A DNA stretch of 64,000 bases, taken from assembly GCA_013822425.1 (NCBI GenBank), contig PNKL01000003.1, forward strand, positions 1 through 64,000. Direction: 5' to 3'. This stretch comes from Gemmatimonas sp. Its GTDB lineage: Bacteria > Gemmatimonadota > Gemmatimonadetes > Gemmatimonadales > Gemmatimonadaceae. Positions 1 through 8,984 of this stretch are shown one piece after another (the first letter of the stretch is position 1; every line of letters begins with the position of its first letter). The notes beneath the pieces were generated by a model. That model was not told the origin of the DNA, made no database searches, and saw nothing but the letters and a program-made list of their open reading frames with translations. A program made the translations under genes and the position numbers.

Positions 1-845
1 AGGAAGCCCTCGATGAAGTCGTAGCCCTTGAGGCCATCGGACACCGTGCCGAATGCCTTGCCCACCTTGGACGTCTCGTAGTCGAGTGCGCCCTGGATGG
101 TGGTGCCGCCTTCGCGCGTCGCCGTCGAAATCACGCCGGACAGTGCGTTGCCGTACTGCGGCTCCATGCCCCCCTTGATGGTCGAGACGCCCGCCACCGC
201 CTTGTTGCTGATGTCGAGCGCCGGACCGCCGAAGAGGAAGTTGTTCACCGGGATGTCGTCGATGAGCGTCATCGTCTCGCCGGCGCGACCGCCGCGAATC
301 TGGACGCCCGTGGCGCCTTGGCGCCGCGCCGCCGTGAAGGCCGTCAGGTCGGTGGAGACTTGCGGCACGTCGGTGAAGCCCGCCTGCAGCTGCAGCGCGT
401 CCTTGATGTTGCGCACGGGCAGCGTCTGCAGCTCCTCCTGCGAGATATTCTGCGTGGTGCCCGTCTGCTTGAGCTCCACCAGGCTCTGCTGGTTCTCCAC
501 GATCTGCACGGTCTGCAGCGTGTTCGCGGCGTTGGAGAGCCTGAAGTTGATCTCGCGCGTGACGTCGATGGTGATGTTCACCGTCGTCTGCTGCGTGCCG
601 TAGCCGATGCGGCGCGCCTGCACGGTGTACTCGCCTGGCGGAACACCGAGAATGAAGAAGCGCCCGTTCGCCGCAGACACCTGACCGTAACCGGTGCCTT
701 GCAGCAGGACCTGGGCGCCCTCAATCGGCTGGCCAGTCGCCGCGTCGGTGACGACGCCGGTGACCTTGCCGGTTTGCGCTTCGGCACGCTCAGCGGCAGC
801 ACCGCTCGCGAACACGAAGACGAGGGCGAAAGTCAGGCAGCGCAT
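1..845 (-). CDS. TonB-dependent receptor, N-terminal part (runs off the window)
   Basis: Reading leftwards from an ATG at 845, the frame stays open to base 1 (281 codons), so only the N-terminus is present. It begins with a signal peptide (about residues 1-23, ending in an A-E-A-Q-like cleavage region). A carboxypeptidase-regulatory-like beta-sandwich follows, with the motif GxVxDxxTGQPIEGAxV. A plug domain comes next, marked by NIKDALQLQAG, QIRGGRAGETMTLIDDIPV and the GGMEPQYGNALSGVI segment typical of SusC/CirA-type receptors. The barrel lies outside the window. The family imports substrates across the outer membrane using TonB energy; the ligand cannot be told from here. A purine-rich AGG lies about 6 nt before the ATG. 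It is transcribed divergently from the dap operon. Confidence 0.9.
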   Translation of the reverse strand, partial: MRCLTFALVFVFASGAAAERAEAQTGKVTGVVTDAATGQPIEGAQVLLQGTGYGQVSAANGRFFILGVPPGEYTVQARRIGYGTQQTTVNITIDVTREINFRLSNAANTLQTVQIVENQQSLVELKQTGTTQNISQEELQTLPVRNIKDALQLQAGFTDVPQVSTDLTAFTAARRQGATGVQIRGGRAGETMTLIDDIPVNNFLFGGPALDISNKAVAGVSTIKGGMEPQYGNALSGVISTATREGGTTIQGALDYETSKVGKAFGTVSDGLKGYDFIEGF

Positions 846-1151
846 GACTGCCTGTAGGGGCGGGGTGGTACGCACGGACGACCTCCCAGACTGCGTATCG
901 GTGAGAACCTGACAGCAAGACACCACCTGAAACGACTGTGCCAGCAACGGACTATCTCGGTATGGCGGACTCACTTGCCACTAGTACCTGAAGCGCAGCG
1001 GACGCGTCACAGACGCAGACGTCACGACGGCACTAAAAGGCGTGTCAGGAAGGTTTCTGTCAAGTCCGGCGGTTCCCGTGGGTGATTGCCCTGCGACGCG
1101 GGTCGGGCCGCCTGTCATGTGCGCACCGCACTCATATAGATTGTGCGCACC
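846..1151. other. Divergent intergenic region
   Basis: This 306-bp spacer separates the leftward receptor gene from the rightward dap operon. The right end holds a clear promoter for the dap operon (1112-1140). I found no riboswitch-like fold, no terminator and no small gene. A promoter for the receptor should lie here, but only weak hexamer pairs are visible on the minus strand. Confidence 0.6.
1112..1140 (+). promoter_or_regulatory. Promoter of the dap/asd/lysC operon
   Basis: The -35 is CTGTCA (1112-1117), followed by a 17-bp spacer and a -10 of TATAGA (1135-1140). The predicted start is near 1147, only about 5 nt before the ATG at 1152, so the leader is almost absent. This leaves no room for a lysine riboswitch or leader-peptide attenuator. 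Confidence 0.6.
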
Positions 1152-2147
1152 ATGTCCGACGTGATCTCGCTCGCCGCCGAACTCCTCGCCGTGCCGTCGC
1201 CTTCCCGAGACGAAGGACGCGCCGTGGAGTTCGTTTCCCGCTGGCTCATCGCCCGCGGATGGAATGTCACCCTGCAGGAAGTCTCTCCGGGGCGCAGCAA
1301 TGTCTGGGCTTCACGCCGGGGCGGCGGCGTGACGCTCTCCACGCACCTCGATACCGTACCGCCGTACGTCCCGCCGCGCCTGCAGGGCGAGCGACTGTAC
1401 GGCCGCGGCGCCTGCGACGCCAAGGGCATCGCTGCCGCCATGCTCGTGGCCGCCGACCGACTGGCCGAAGCGGGTGAGGAGCACGTGGACCTGCTCTTCG
1501 TCGTCGGCGAGGAACACGGCTCCGACGGCGCGCGCGCCGCCAACCGGCTCGATGCCACGTCGCGCTTCCTGGTCAACGGCGAGCCCACCGAGAGCCGCCT
1601 CGCCACGGGGTGCAAGGGCGCCTGGCGCGTGACCGCGCGCACCCGAGGCCGCGCGGCGCACTCGGCGTATCCGGAACTCGGCGCCTCGGCCATCCTGCCG
1701 ATGTGCGAACTGCTCCCCGGCCTGGCGTCTCTCGACCTGCCCGTGGACGCCGTACTCGGCCCGACGACGATCAACGCCGGCGTCATCAAGGGCGGCACGG
1801 AAGCCAATATCGTGCCGGCGCAGTGCGAAGCCGAACTGATGGTCCGCCTGGTCGGCGATCGCGCGCCGGTGCAGGCGGCCCTGGAGCGCTGGGCGGAGCA
1901 CCGCGCGGAACTCTCGTACGGCTCCTTCATTCCGGCGCAGCACTTCCACGTCGTGCCGGGCTTCGAGACGGCGCCGATGGCCTACACGTCCGACATTCCG
2001 CTGCTGCCGCGCTGGGGGACGCCGCTCCTCTTCGGCCCGGGCTCGATTCACGTGGCGCATACGCCGGACGAGTTCATCGCCCTCGACGAACTGCGCGCCT
2101 CGGTGGACACCTACGAGCGCCTCGTGCGCACCCTGCTCGCGTCATGA
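1152..2147 (+). CDS. M20-family deacylase, probable succinyl-diaminopimelate desuccinylase
   Basis: Zinc-dependent amidohydrolase of the M20 (ArgE/DapE/LysK) family, 331 residues. Visible family motifs are the first metal ligand and catalytic Asp in STHLDTVPP (His65, Asp67), the bridging Asp in GRGACDAKG, the general-base pair in VVGEEHGSDG, and the late His in HVAHTPDEF. It heads an operon holding asd, lysC, dapB, dapA and dapD. DapD makes an N-succinyl intermediate that needs a desuccinylase, so DapE is the best reading from context. By sequence alone, acetylornithine or N-acetyl-lysine deacetylase remains possible. ATG 1152 is chosen over an in-frame GTG at 1143, which lies upstream of the predicted transcript start. 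The stop overlaps asd by 4 nt. Confidence 0.8.
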   Translation: MSDVISLAAELLAVPSPSRDEGRAVEFVSRWLIARGWNVTLQEVSPGRSNVWASRRGGGVTLSTHLDTVPPYVPPRLQGERLYGRGACDAKGIAAAMLVAADRLAEAGEEHVDLLFVVGEEHGSDGARAANRLDATSRFLVNGEPTESRLATGCKGAWRVTARTRGRAAHSAYPELGASAILPMCELLPGLASLDLPVDAVLGPTTINAGVIKGGTEANIVPAQCEAELMVRLVGDRAPVQAALERWAEHRAELSYGSFIPAQHFHVVPGFETAPMAYTSDIPLLPRWGTPLLFGPGSIHVAHTPDEFIALDELRASVDTYERLVRTLLAS

Positions 2148-3211
2148 CCACGACACGTCCCCCTATCCAGGTCGCGGTCCTCGGCGCCACCGGCGCCGTG
2201 GGGCAGACGTTCGTACGCCTGCTCGACGGGCATCCCTGGTTCCAACTCGCCGAGGTTGCGGCGTCGGAACGCTCGGCGGACCGTCCGTATGCGGAGGTGA
2301 CGCGCTGGATTGAGGGCGACATGCCCGCCGCCGTCGCCGGGCTCACGGTGCGGCCGTGTGATCCGTCGGCGGTGACGGCGCCCATCGTCTTCTCCGCGCT
2401 CGACAGCACCGTGGCCGGCGACGTGGAGGCGGCGTTCGCCGCTGCGGGCCGGCTCGTGCTGAGCAATGCGAAAAACTACCGCATGGAGCCCGACGTGCCG
2501 CTGGTGATTCCCGAGGTGAATGCCGATCACCTGGCGCTGCTCGACGTGCAGCGCGCGCGGCGCGGCTGGACGGGCGGCATCGTGACCAACGCCAATTGCG
2601 CGGCCACCATGGCCGCGGTGGCGCTGGCGCCGCTGCACGCCGCGTACGGCGCGCGTCGCGTTTTCGTGGCCACGATGCAGGCGGTGAGCGGCGCCGGGTA
2701 CCCGGGGGTGCCCTCGCTCGATATCCTGGGAAACGTCATCCCGTACATCGGCGAGGAAGAGCCGAAGATCGAGCGCGAGCTGCAGAAGATGCTCGGCGTG
2801 GTCGGTGCCGCCGGCGTGACGCACGCGCCGTTCGTGGTGAGCGCGCACGCCAACCGCGTGGCGGTGGAGAACGGACACACGGTCTGCCTGTCGGTGGAGT
2901 TCGAACGCGAGCCCGCACTGGAGGACGCGGCGCGTGCGCTGCGCGAATGGACGGGCGCGCCCGTCGTGCGCGGGTTGCCGTCGGCGCCGGACGAGCCGCT
3001 GCATTTCTTCGAACCCGAAGACCGGCCACAGCCTCGACGCGACGTGATGCGCGGGCGCGGCATGACGGTATCGGTGGGACGGCTGCGGCCCGACCCGCTC
3101 TTTCACCTGAAGTTCGTCGCCATGGGCCACAACACCATCCGCGGCGCCGCCGGCGGTTCCATCCTCAATGCGGAGCTGCTCGTGGCGACGGGCCGAGCCG
3201 GCGCCGCATGA
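2144..3211 (+). CDS. asd: Aspartate-semialdehyde dehydrogenase
   Basis: NADPH-dependent reduction of L-4-aspartyl phosphate to aspartate semialdehyde, the branch point to lysine/diaminopimelate, threonine and methionine. At 355 residues it has the Rossmann motif GATGAVGQ near residue 14. The active-site cysteine is Cys152, in VTNANCAATMA, and the acceptor segment SGAGYPGVPS follows. The NANC context and overall length are those of the archaeal/fungal-like ASADH branch rather than the E. coli type. The start overlaps the preceding stop (ATGA), and the stop overlaps lysC in the same way, implying translational coupling. Confidence 0.95.
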   Translation: MTTTRPPIQVAVLGATGAVGQTFVRLLDGHPWFQLAEVAASERSADRPYAEVTRWIEGDMPAAVAGLTVRPCDPSAVTAPIVFSALDSTVAGDVEAAFAAAGRLVLSNAKNYRMEPDVPLVIPEVNADHLALLDVQRARRGWTGGIVTNANCAATMAAVALAPLHAAYGARRVFVATMQAVSGAGYPGVPSLDILGNVIPYIGEEEPKIERELQKMLGVVGAAGVTHAPFVVSAHANRVAVENGHTVCLSVEFEREPALEDAARALREWTGAPVVRGLPSAPDEPLHFFEPEDRPQPRRDVMRGRGMTVSVGRLRPDPLFHLKFVAMGHNTIRGAAGGSILNAELLVATGRAGAA

Positions 3212-4563
3212 TTGTCGCAAAGTTCGGGGGCACGTCCGTCGGCGACACCGCGGCGATTGAGCGCACGGCCTCCATCGTGAGCGGGCGGCAGTCGCGCGCG
3301 CCGGTGGTGGTCGTGTCGGCGCTCGCGGGCACCACGAATGCGCTCCTCGACATCGCGGCGCAGGCGGCCACGGGGCAGTTCATCGTGGCCATCCGCGGCA
3401 TCGAGGCGCTGCGCGAGCGGCACCTCGCCGTAGTGGACGAGCTGCTCGGCGACGGCGGCGAGGGCCGGGATGTCGGCGCCGAGGTGAGCATGCTGTTCGA
3501 CGAACTGGCGCACCTCAGCGAGGCGCTGTCGGTGCTCGGCGACGTGAGCCCGCGTTCGCTCGATGCCGTGGCCGCGTACGGCGAGCGATTGTCGCCGCCC
3601 ATCGTGGCCGCCGCCTTCCGGCAGCGAGGCATCCCGGCGACGTGGGTGGACGCGCGCAAGGTGATGGTGACCGACGGCGCGTTCGGCAAGGCGCATCCAC
3701 AGCCGGACGCCATCGCCGACGCCGCGCGCGAGCATCTCCTTCCGCTCCTGCGGGGCGGGGGCGTGCCGGTGCTTGGCGGGTATATCGGCGCCACGCCCGA
3801 GGGGCTGACGACCACGCTCGGACGCGGCGGCTCCGACTACAGCGCGGCGCTGTTCGGCGCCGCGCTCGACGCGGAGGCCATCGAGATCTGGACGGACGTG
3901 GATGGCATGCTCACGGCCGACCCGCGCGTGATTCCCGGCGCGCGCCTGATCGAGCACATCCGCTTCGACGAAGCCGCGGAGCTCGCGAGCTTCGGCGCCA
4001 AGGTGCTGCACCCGAGCACCATCGCGCCCGCGGTGCAACGCAGCATCCCCGTCTTCATCTACAATTCGCACCGCCCCGAGGCGGCCGGCACGCGCATCAC
4101 GTTCGACGCGCCGCGGCTCTCGGTGCGCGCCGTCGCCGGCCGCGCCAACGTGGTGCTCGTGAACGTGAAGTCGAGTGCGATGCTTGGCACGCCGGGCGTG
4201 GTGCGCGGCATCTTCTCGGTCTTTGAACGCTTCAAACTGTCCGTGGACGTCATCGCCACGTCCGAGGTAAGCGTGTCGGTGACGCTCGACGCCGCCACGC
4301 ACCTGGATGCGGTGCTCACCGAGCTGGGCGCGTTCGGCGACGTCACCGTGGAGCGCGGCCGCGGCATCGTGGCGCTTGTCGGGTCGGGGCTGGGCGGCCA
4401 CACGCCCTCCATGGCGCGCGCGCTCGCGGCGCTGGGCGACCTGCGCGTGCACATGTGCTCGCTTTCGGCGAGCGCGATCAACCTCACGCTCATCGTGGAC
4501 GGTGACCAGGTGCACGAGGCCATGCGTCGCCTGCACCGGGCGTTCTTCGAGGAGGGGGCATGA
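3208..4563 (+). CDS. lysC: Aspartokinase
   Basis: Phosphorylates L-aspartate, the first step of the aspartate family. 451 residues. The N-terminus MIVAKFGGTSVG is the amino-acid-kinase ATP/substrate motif. TTLGRGGSDYSAAL and IEIWTDVDGMLTADPR mark the catalytic domain (to about residue 290). The C-terminal 150 residues hold two ACT modules, the usual feedback-binding unit. It is a monofunctional kinase of the LysC/ThrA branch with no fused homoserine dehydrogenase. Co-transcription with dap genes points to a role in the lysine/peptidoglycan branch; the actual inhibitor cannot be read from sequence. Confidence 0.95.
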   Translation: MIVAKFGGTSVGDTAAIERTASIVSGRQSRAPVVVVSALAGTTNALLDIAAQAATGQFIVAIRGIEALRERHLAVVDELLGDGGEGRDVGAEVSMLFDELAHLSEALSVLGDVSPRSLDAVAAYGERLSPPIVAAAFRQRGIPATWVDARKVMVTDGAFGKAHPQPDAIADAAREHLLPLLRGGGVPVLGGYIGATPEGLTTTLGRGGSDYSAALFGAALDAEAIEIWTDVDGMLTADPRVIPGARLIEHIRFDEAAELASFGAKVLHPSTIAPAVQRSIPVFIYNSHRPEAAGTRITFDAPRLSVRAVAGRANVVLVNVKSSAMLGTPGVVRGIFSVFERFKLSVDVIATSEVSVSVTLDAATHLDAVLTELGAFGDVTVERGRGIVALVGSGLGGHTPSMARALAALGDLRVHMCSLSASAINLTLIVDGDQVHEAMRRLHRAFFEEGA

Positions 4564-5264
4564 CCACGCCACGGCTCGCGATCATCGGCGACGGCAAGAT
4601 GGGACGACTGCTCCACGCCCTCGCCCTGGAGCAGGGCGACATCGTCGCCGCCTACCTGGGCCGCGACACCGTCCTGCGCGCGGGCATCAGCGCGGCGACG
4701 CTGCAGCGCGCGACGGTGGCCATCGAGTTCACGGAACCGGCGGCGGCCGCGGCCAACGTGCGCGCCTGCCTGCGGGCGGGATGCGCCGTGGTCTGCGGCA
4801 CGACGGGGTGGGACGCCGAGCGCATCGAGGTCGAGCGTGAAGTGAAGGCGTCCGGCGGCGCGCTGCTGTGGGCGCCCAACTTTTCGCTCGGCATGCACAT
4901 CTTCACCGCGCTCGTGGCGCAGGCGGCGCGCCGCGCCCATGCGGCGGGTGGGTTCGACGCGGTGATCGTCGAGACGCACCACACGGCCAAGCTCGACGCG
5001 CCGTCCGGCACCGCACGCCAGCTCTCGCGGGTGGCGGAGCAGGCGTCGGGGGCGCCCGTGCCCATCACCTCCGTGCGGGTGGGCTCGGTGCCCGGCACGC
5101 ACGAACTGGTGATTGACGGCGCGTTTGAACAGGTGCGCCTCGTGCACGAGGCGCGCGATCGCCGCGTCTTCGCGCTCGGCGCGCTCGCCGCGGCGCGGTG
5201 GCTCGCGGGACGACGCGGCGTCTTCGCGCTTGACGACATGCTTGCCGCTTCCGGAGCGTTCTGA
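4560..5264 (+). CDS. dapB: 4-hydroxy-tetrahydrodipicolinate reductase
   Basis: Reduces hydroxy-tetrahydrodipicolinate with NAD(P)H in diaminopimelate synthesis. 234 residues, a little shorter than E. coli DapB (273). It shows the nucleotide-binding GDGKMGRLL at the N-terminus, CGTTGW in the hinge, the APNFSLGMHIF segment, and the signature ETHHTAKLDAPSGTA with the catalytic His and Lys. ATG 4560 overlaps lysC by 4 nt, and the stop shares one base with the dapA ATG. Confidence 0.95.
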   Translation: MTTPRLAIIGDGKMGRLLHALALEQGDIVAAYLGRDTVLRAGISAATLQRATVAIEFTEPAAAAANVRACLRAGCAVVCGTTGWDAERIEVEREVKASGGALLWAPNFSLGMHIFTALVAQAARRAHAAGGFDAVIVETHHTAKLDAPSGTARQLSRVAEQASGAPVPITSVRVGSVPGTHELVIDGAFEQVRLVHEARDRRVFALGALAAARWLAGRRGVFALDDMLAASGAF

Positions 5265-6157
5265 TGGGACGGTGCACGCTGCGCGGCGCCATCACGGCGC
5301 TGGTGACTCCCTTCACGTCCGACGGCCGGCTCGACGAGCCGGCGCTGCGCGCGCTCGTGGCCTGGCAGGTGGAGCAGGGCATTGACGGCGTGGTGCCCGT
5401 GGGTTCGACCGGTGAAGCCGCGACGCTCTCGCTCGCCGAGCGCGAGCGCGTGGTGGCCATCGCCGCGGAGGTGGTGGCCGGCCGCGTGCCGGTGATCGCG
5501 GGCGCGGGGTCCAATGACACCGCGGCGGCCCTCGAGAACTCACGCGTCCTCGCCGGCGCCGGCGCCACGCACCTGCTGCACGTGTCGCCGATGTACAGCA
5601 AGCCGCCGCAGCGCGGACTCGTCGCGCACTTCCGCGCCGTGGCGGACGCGGCGACAATTCCCGTGGTGCTGTACAACGTCCCCGGACGCACGGCGAGCAA
5701 CATGGAAGTGGAGACGCAACTGGCGCTGGCCGAGCACCCGAACATCGTCGCGACGAAGGAAGCGTCGGGGAACATCGAGCAGATCGGCGAGATCATCCGC
5801 CGGCGGCCGGCGGGGTTCGCGGTGCTGTCCGGCGACGATGGCCTCACGGCGGACGTGATGGCGCGCGGGGGCGACGGCGTGATCTCCGTCGCGTCGAACG
5901 CGGTTCCCGCCGCGATGCACGCGCTCACCGCGGCCGCGGCGCGGGGCGACCTTGCGGCTGCCCGCGCGCTGCACGACACGCTGGCGCCGCTCTTCAACGC
6001 CGCGTTCGTGGAGTCGAACCCGATCCCGATCAAGGCAGCGCTGACCCTGATGGGGCGCATCGGCAACGTCCTGCGCCTGCCGCTCGTCCCGCTCGACGCA
6101 CGCCACGAGGACGCCGTGCGCCGGGCGCTGGCGAGCGCCGGCGTGGTGCTCGCATGA
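5264..6157 (+). CDS. dapA: 4-hydroxy-tetrahydrodipicolinate synthase
   Basis: Schiff-base aldolase condensing pyruvate with aspartate semialdehyde. 297 residues, normal for DapA. Motifs seen are ALVTPF near the N-terminus, VPVGSTGEAATLS (substrate loop), the Tyr of LYNVPGRT, and the catalytic Lys in IVATKEASGN. The start codon overlaps the dapB stop (TGATG), so translation is probably coupled. It comes directly before dapD in pathway order. Confidence 0.96.
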   Translation: MGRCTLRGAITALVTPFTSDGRLDEPALRALVAWQVEQGIDGVVPVGSTGEAATLSLAERERVVAIAAEVVAGRVPVIAGAGSNDTAAALENSRVLAGAGATHLLHVSPMYSKPPQRGLVAHFRAVADAATIPVVLYNVPGRTASNMEVETQLALAEHPNIVATKEASGNIEQIGEIIRRRPAGFAVLSGDDGLTADVMARGGDGVISVASNAVPAAMHALTAAAARGDLAAARALHDTLAPLFNAAFVESNPIPIKAALTLMGRIGNVLRLPLVPLDARHEDAVRRALASAGVVLA

Positions 6158-7029
6158 GGCCGAGCATCGACGGCGTTGCGCTCGAACGCCGCATCGAGGC
6201 GTTGTACGCCCTTCCCAATCACGCGCCGATGCCCGATGACGCCGAGGAGGCCATCGACCTCCTGCTGACGGCGCTTGAGCAGGGGCACCTGCGTGCGGCC
6301 GTGCGCGGCGAGCGCGACGAGTGGGTGGCGGTGCCGTGGGTCAAGCGCGGCATTCTCGCCGGCTTTCGCGTCGGGCGCATGATTGACCAGTCGGTGCTCG
6401 GCGACGCGCGCGTCAGCCGCCCATTCACCTTCTTCGACAAGCACACGTATCCGACGCGCGCGCTGACGCTCGACGACGGCATCCGGGTGGTGCCCGGCGG
6501 GTCGTCCATCCGTCGCGGGGCCTACGTGGCGCGCGGCGTGGTATGCATGCCGCCGATGTTCGTGAACGTCGGCGCCTACGTGGGCGCCGGGACCATGATC
6601 GACTCGCACGCGCTCATCGGGTCGTGTGCGCAGGTGGGCGAGCGTGTGCACATCAGCGCCGCGGCGCAGATCGGCGGCGTGCTCGAGCCGGTGAACGCCT
6701 CGCCCGTCGTCATCGAGGACGACGTGGTGGTGGGCGGCAACTGCGGGGTGTATGAAGGCACGGTGGTTCGCGCCCGCGCCGTGCTCGCCGCCGGCGTCGT
6801 GCTGACGCGCGGCACCCCGGTCTTCGATCTCGTGCACGAACGGGTGTTGCGCGCGGGAGCTGGCGGCGTCCTGCAGATTCCGGCCGACGCCGTCGTCGTG
6901 CCGGGCGCGCGGCAGGTGGCGCATGGCTGGGGCCGCGAGCAGGGGCTGGCGCTGCAAACGCCGGTGATCGTGAAGTATCGGGACGACAAGACCGACGTCG
7001 CGACGGCCCTCGAAGGCTGGCTGCGGTGA
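6154..7029 (+). CDS. dapD: Tetrahydrodipicolinate N-succinyltransferase
   Basis: Transfers succinyl from succinyl-CoA to tetrahydrodipicolinate. 291 residues, with an N-terminal helical region and then a left-handed beta-helix of hexapeptide repeats (about residues 120-230). The segment VCMPPMFVNVGAYVGAGTMIDSH is diagnostic for DapD. Its presence fixes the pathway variant as the succinylase route and supports the M20 gene upstream as dapE. The aminotransferase dapC and epimerase dapF are not in this window. It overlaps dapA by 4 nt. Confidence 0.96.
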   Translation: MRPSIDGVALERRIEALYALPNHAPMPDDAEEAIDLLLTALEQGHLRAAVRGERDEWVAVPWVKRGILAGFRVGRMIDQSVLGDARVSRPFTFFDKHTYPTRALTLDDGIRVVPGGSSIRRGAYVARGVVCMPPMFVNVGAYVGAGTMIDSHALIGSCAQVGERVHISAAAQIGGVLEPVNASPVVIEDDVVVGGNCGVYEGTVVRARAVLAAGVVLTRGTPVFDLVHERVLRAGAGGVLQIPADAVVVPGARQVAHGWGREQGLALQTPVIVKYRDDKTDVATALEGWLR

Positions 7030-7057
7030 GGCACGCCCGCGTCGCCGGAGCAGACGC

Positions 7058-8320
7058 ATGCGCGTAGACGGCGTCGTTCGCGTCCCGGGCGACAAGTCGA
7101 TCTCGCATCGCGCGCTCATGCTGGGCGCCCTCGGCGACGGCGTGTCGCGCGTGCGCGGCGTGCTGCAGTCGCTCGACGTGCAGAGCACGGCCGGCGTCCT
7201 GCGCGCGCTGGGCGCCGCGGTGCCCGCCCTCGGCGAGGAAACGGTGGTCCGCGGCGGCGGCCTGCATGGGCTGCGCGCGCCGAGCGCGGATCTTGACTGC
7301 GGCAACAGCGGGACGTCGGCGCGCCTGCTCGCCGGCATCGTCGCCGGGTCGCCGTTCGCCGGGCGGTTCGTCGGCGATGCGAGCCTCAGCCGCCGTCCGA
7401 TGGGGCGCGTGGCGCGGCCCCTCACGCAGATGGGGGCGCGCTTCGCCTTCGAGGGCGCAGGCGACGGCCTGCCCATGACCGTGCACGGCGGGCGCCTGCA
7501 GGGACTCACGTGGCACATGGAGCACGCGAGCGCGCAGGTGAAGAGCGCCATCCTCCTCGCCGGGCTGGTGGCGGACGTGCCGGTGGAAGTGCACGAGTTG
7601 ACGCGGACGCGCGACCACACCGAACGCATGTTCGCAGGGCGCGGCGTGGACCTGCGCGTCGAGGAGGGCGTCGTGTCGCTCGTGCCGACGGGGCGGCTCG
7701 ATGCGGCCGACCAGATGGTGCCGGCCGATCCGTCGTCGGCGGCCTTCTTCGCCGCGCTCGCCGCCATCGCCGATGCCGGCCAGCTCGCGCTCGATGAGGT
7801 CTGCATCAACCCGACGCGCACTGGCGCCTTCCGCGTGCTGCGCCGCATGGGCGCCGCGCTGACGTATGAAGATCGGCGGACCGACGGCGGCGAGGAGGTG
7901 GCGCGCGTCGTGGTGGGGCGAGGCGGACTCCGCGGCACCGTCATCGAGGGGAGTGAGGTGCCGTCCCTGGTCGACGAACTGCCGGTGCTGGCCTGCGTGG
8001 CCGCCTGCGCCGAAGGCGAAACGCGCGTCACCGGGGCCGGTGAACTGCGCGTCAAGGAGAGCGACCGCATCAAGGCCATCGTGGAGAACCTGCGCGCGGT
8101 CGGCGCCGAGGCGGAGGAGTTGGCGGATGGGTTCGTGGTGCGTGGCAGGGGTCGCCGGCCGTTCGCGGGCCGCGTGAGGACGCACGGCGATCACCGTATC
8201 GCCATGGCGTTCGGCGTGCTCGGGGCGATCCCGGGCAGCGCAATTGTCGTGGATGACCCGGCGTGCGCTGCGGTCTCGTTCCCCGCGTTCTGGCAGGAGT
8301 TGGCGCGTGTCGGCAGATAG
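7058..8320 (+). CDS. aroA: 3-phosphoshikimate 1-carboxyvinyltransferase (EPSP synthase)
   Basis: Shikimate pathway enzyme joining shikimate-3-phosphate and PEP. 420 residues. Motifs are PGDKSISHRALM at the N-terminus, CGNSGTSARLL, SLSRRPMGR, and the late LRVKESDRI and GDHRIAMAF. The ATG is preceded by GGAG 7 nt upstream. It sits 28 nt after dapD in the same direction, so it is probably part of the operon. Its last 14 nt overlap cmk. Confidence 0.97.
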   Translation: MRVDGVVRVPGDKSISHRALMLGALGDGVSRVRGVLQSLDVQSTAGVLRALGAAVPALGEETVVRGGGLHGLRAPSADLDCGNSGTSARLLAGIVAGSPFAGRFVGDASLSRRPMGRVARPLTQMGARFAFEGAGDGLPMTVHGGRLQGLTWHMEHASAQVKSAILLAGLVADVPVEVHELTRTRDHTERMFAGRGVDLRVEEGVVSLVPTGRLDAADQMVPADPSSAAFFAALAAIADAGQLALDEVCINPTRTGAFRVLRRMGAALTYEDRRTDGGEEVARVVVGRGGLRGTVIEGSEVPSLVDELPVLACVAACAEGETRVTGAGELRVKESDRIKAIVENLRAVGAEAEELADGFVVRGRGRRPFAGRVRTHGDHRIAMAFGVLGAIPGSAIVVDDPACAAVSFPAFWQELARVGR

Positions 8321-8981
8321 TCGGTCGCCGCTGGTGGTCACCATTGACGGCCCCGCGGCGTCGGGCAAGTCGAGCACGGCGCAGATGGTAGCGGCGCGCC
8401 TGCGGATGCGGCACCTCGACAGCGGGATGATCTACCGGAGCGTCACCGCAGCGCGCCTGCGCGGTGGGGATGCCCCGGAGCACTGGACGGAGCAGTCGGT
8501 GCTCGACGCGGCGACGCGGGTCTCGCTGGCGCCAGGGGCCACGAGCTTCGCGCCGCGGCTGGACGGCGAAGACTGCGAGGCCGAGATTCGCGGCGAAGCG
8601 GTCACCGGACTGGTGAGCCTGGTGGCCAAGATGCCGCATGTGCGAGCCTGGGTGAACGCCTTGGTACGGGCGACGGCGGCGGCGTACGAGATCGTGGTGG
8701 ACGGCCGCGACATGGGGACGGCGGTTTTCCCCGACGCGCGGCTCAAAGTCTGGCTGGTGGCGGCGCCCGACGAGCGGGCGCGGCGTCGCATTCTCCAGCG
8801 TATGGGGCGCGAGCCGACGGTCAGGGAGCTGGCAGCGGAGGCCGCGGAGCTCGAGGCAAGGGACCGAAAGGACCGGGAGCAGACCCAGCCAGCGGCGGAT
8901 GCGGTCTGGATTGACACGACCGGGATCACGCAGGTGGAGCAGGTGGAGCGGATTGTGGGGATGGCTGAGGGGATGCGGTAG
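8307..8981 (+). CDS. cmk: Cytidylate kinase
   Basis: Phosphorylates CMP/dCMP. 224 residues, normal for Cmk. P-loop DGPAASGKSSTAQ near residue 15, LDSGMIYRS (usually LDTGAMYRA), the VDGRDMGTAVFPDA segment and the LID-region arginines RARRRILQRMG. The GTG at 8307 is chosen because AGGAG lies about 8 nt upstream and the P-loop then starts at the usual place. It overlaps the aroA end, as is common in the aroA-cmk-rpsA order. Confidence 0.93.
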   Translation: MSADSRSPLVVTIDGPAASGKSSTAQMVAARLRMRHLDSGMIYRSVTAARLRGGDAPEHWTEQSVLDAATRVSLAPGATSFAPRLDGEDCEAEIRGEAVTGLVSLVAKMPHVRAWVNALVRATAAAYEIVVDGRDMGTAVFPDARLKVWLVAAPDERARRRILQRMGREPTVRELAAEAAELEARDRKDREQTQPAADAVWIDTTGITQVEQVERIVGMAEGMR

Positions 8982-8984
8982 GGG

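Noticed and set aside
846-1000. Minus-strand promoter for the TonB-dependent receptor
   Set aside because: Pairs such as TGGCAA with GATAGT are too weak and far from the start to report as a feature.
846-1111. Lysine or other riboswitch ahead of the dap operon
   Set aside because: The predicted start lies at about 1147, leaving no leader, and no conserved L-box pattern is visible.
1115-1930. Long opposite-strand frames throughout the window
   Set aside because: They mirror real genes, are Arg/Ala/His-rich, have no family motifs, and follow from the high GC content.
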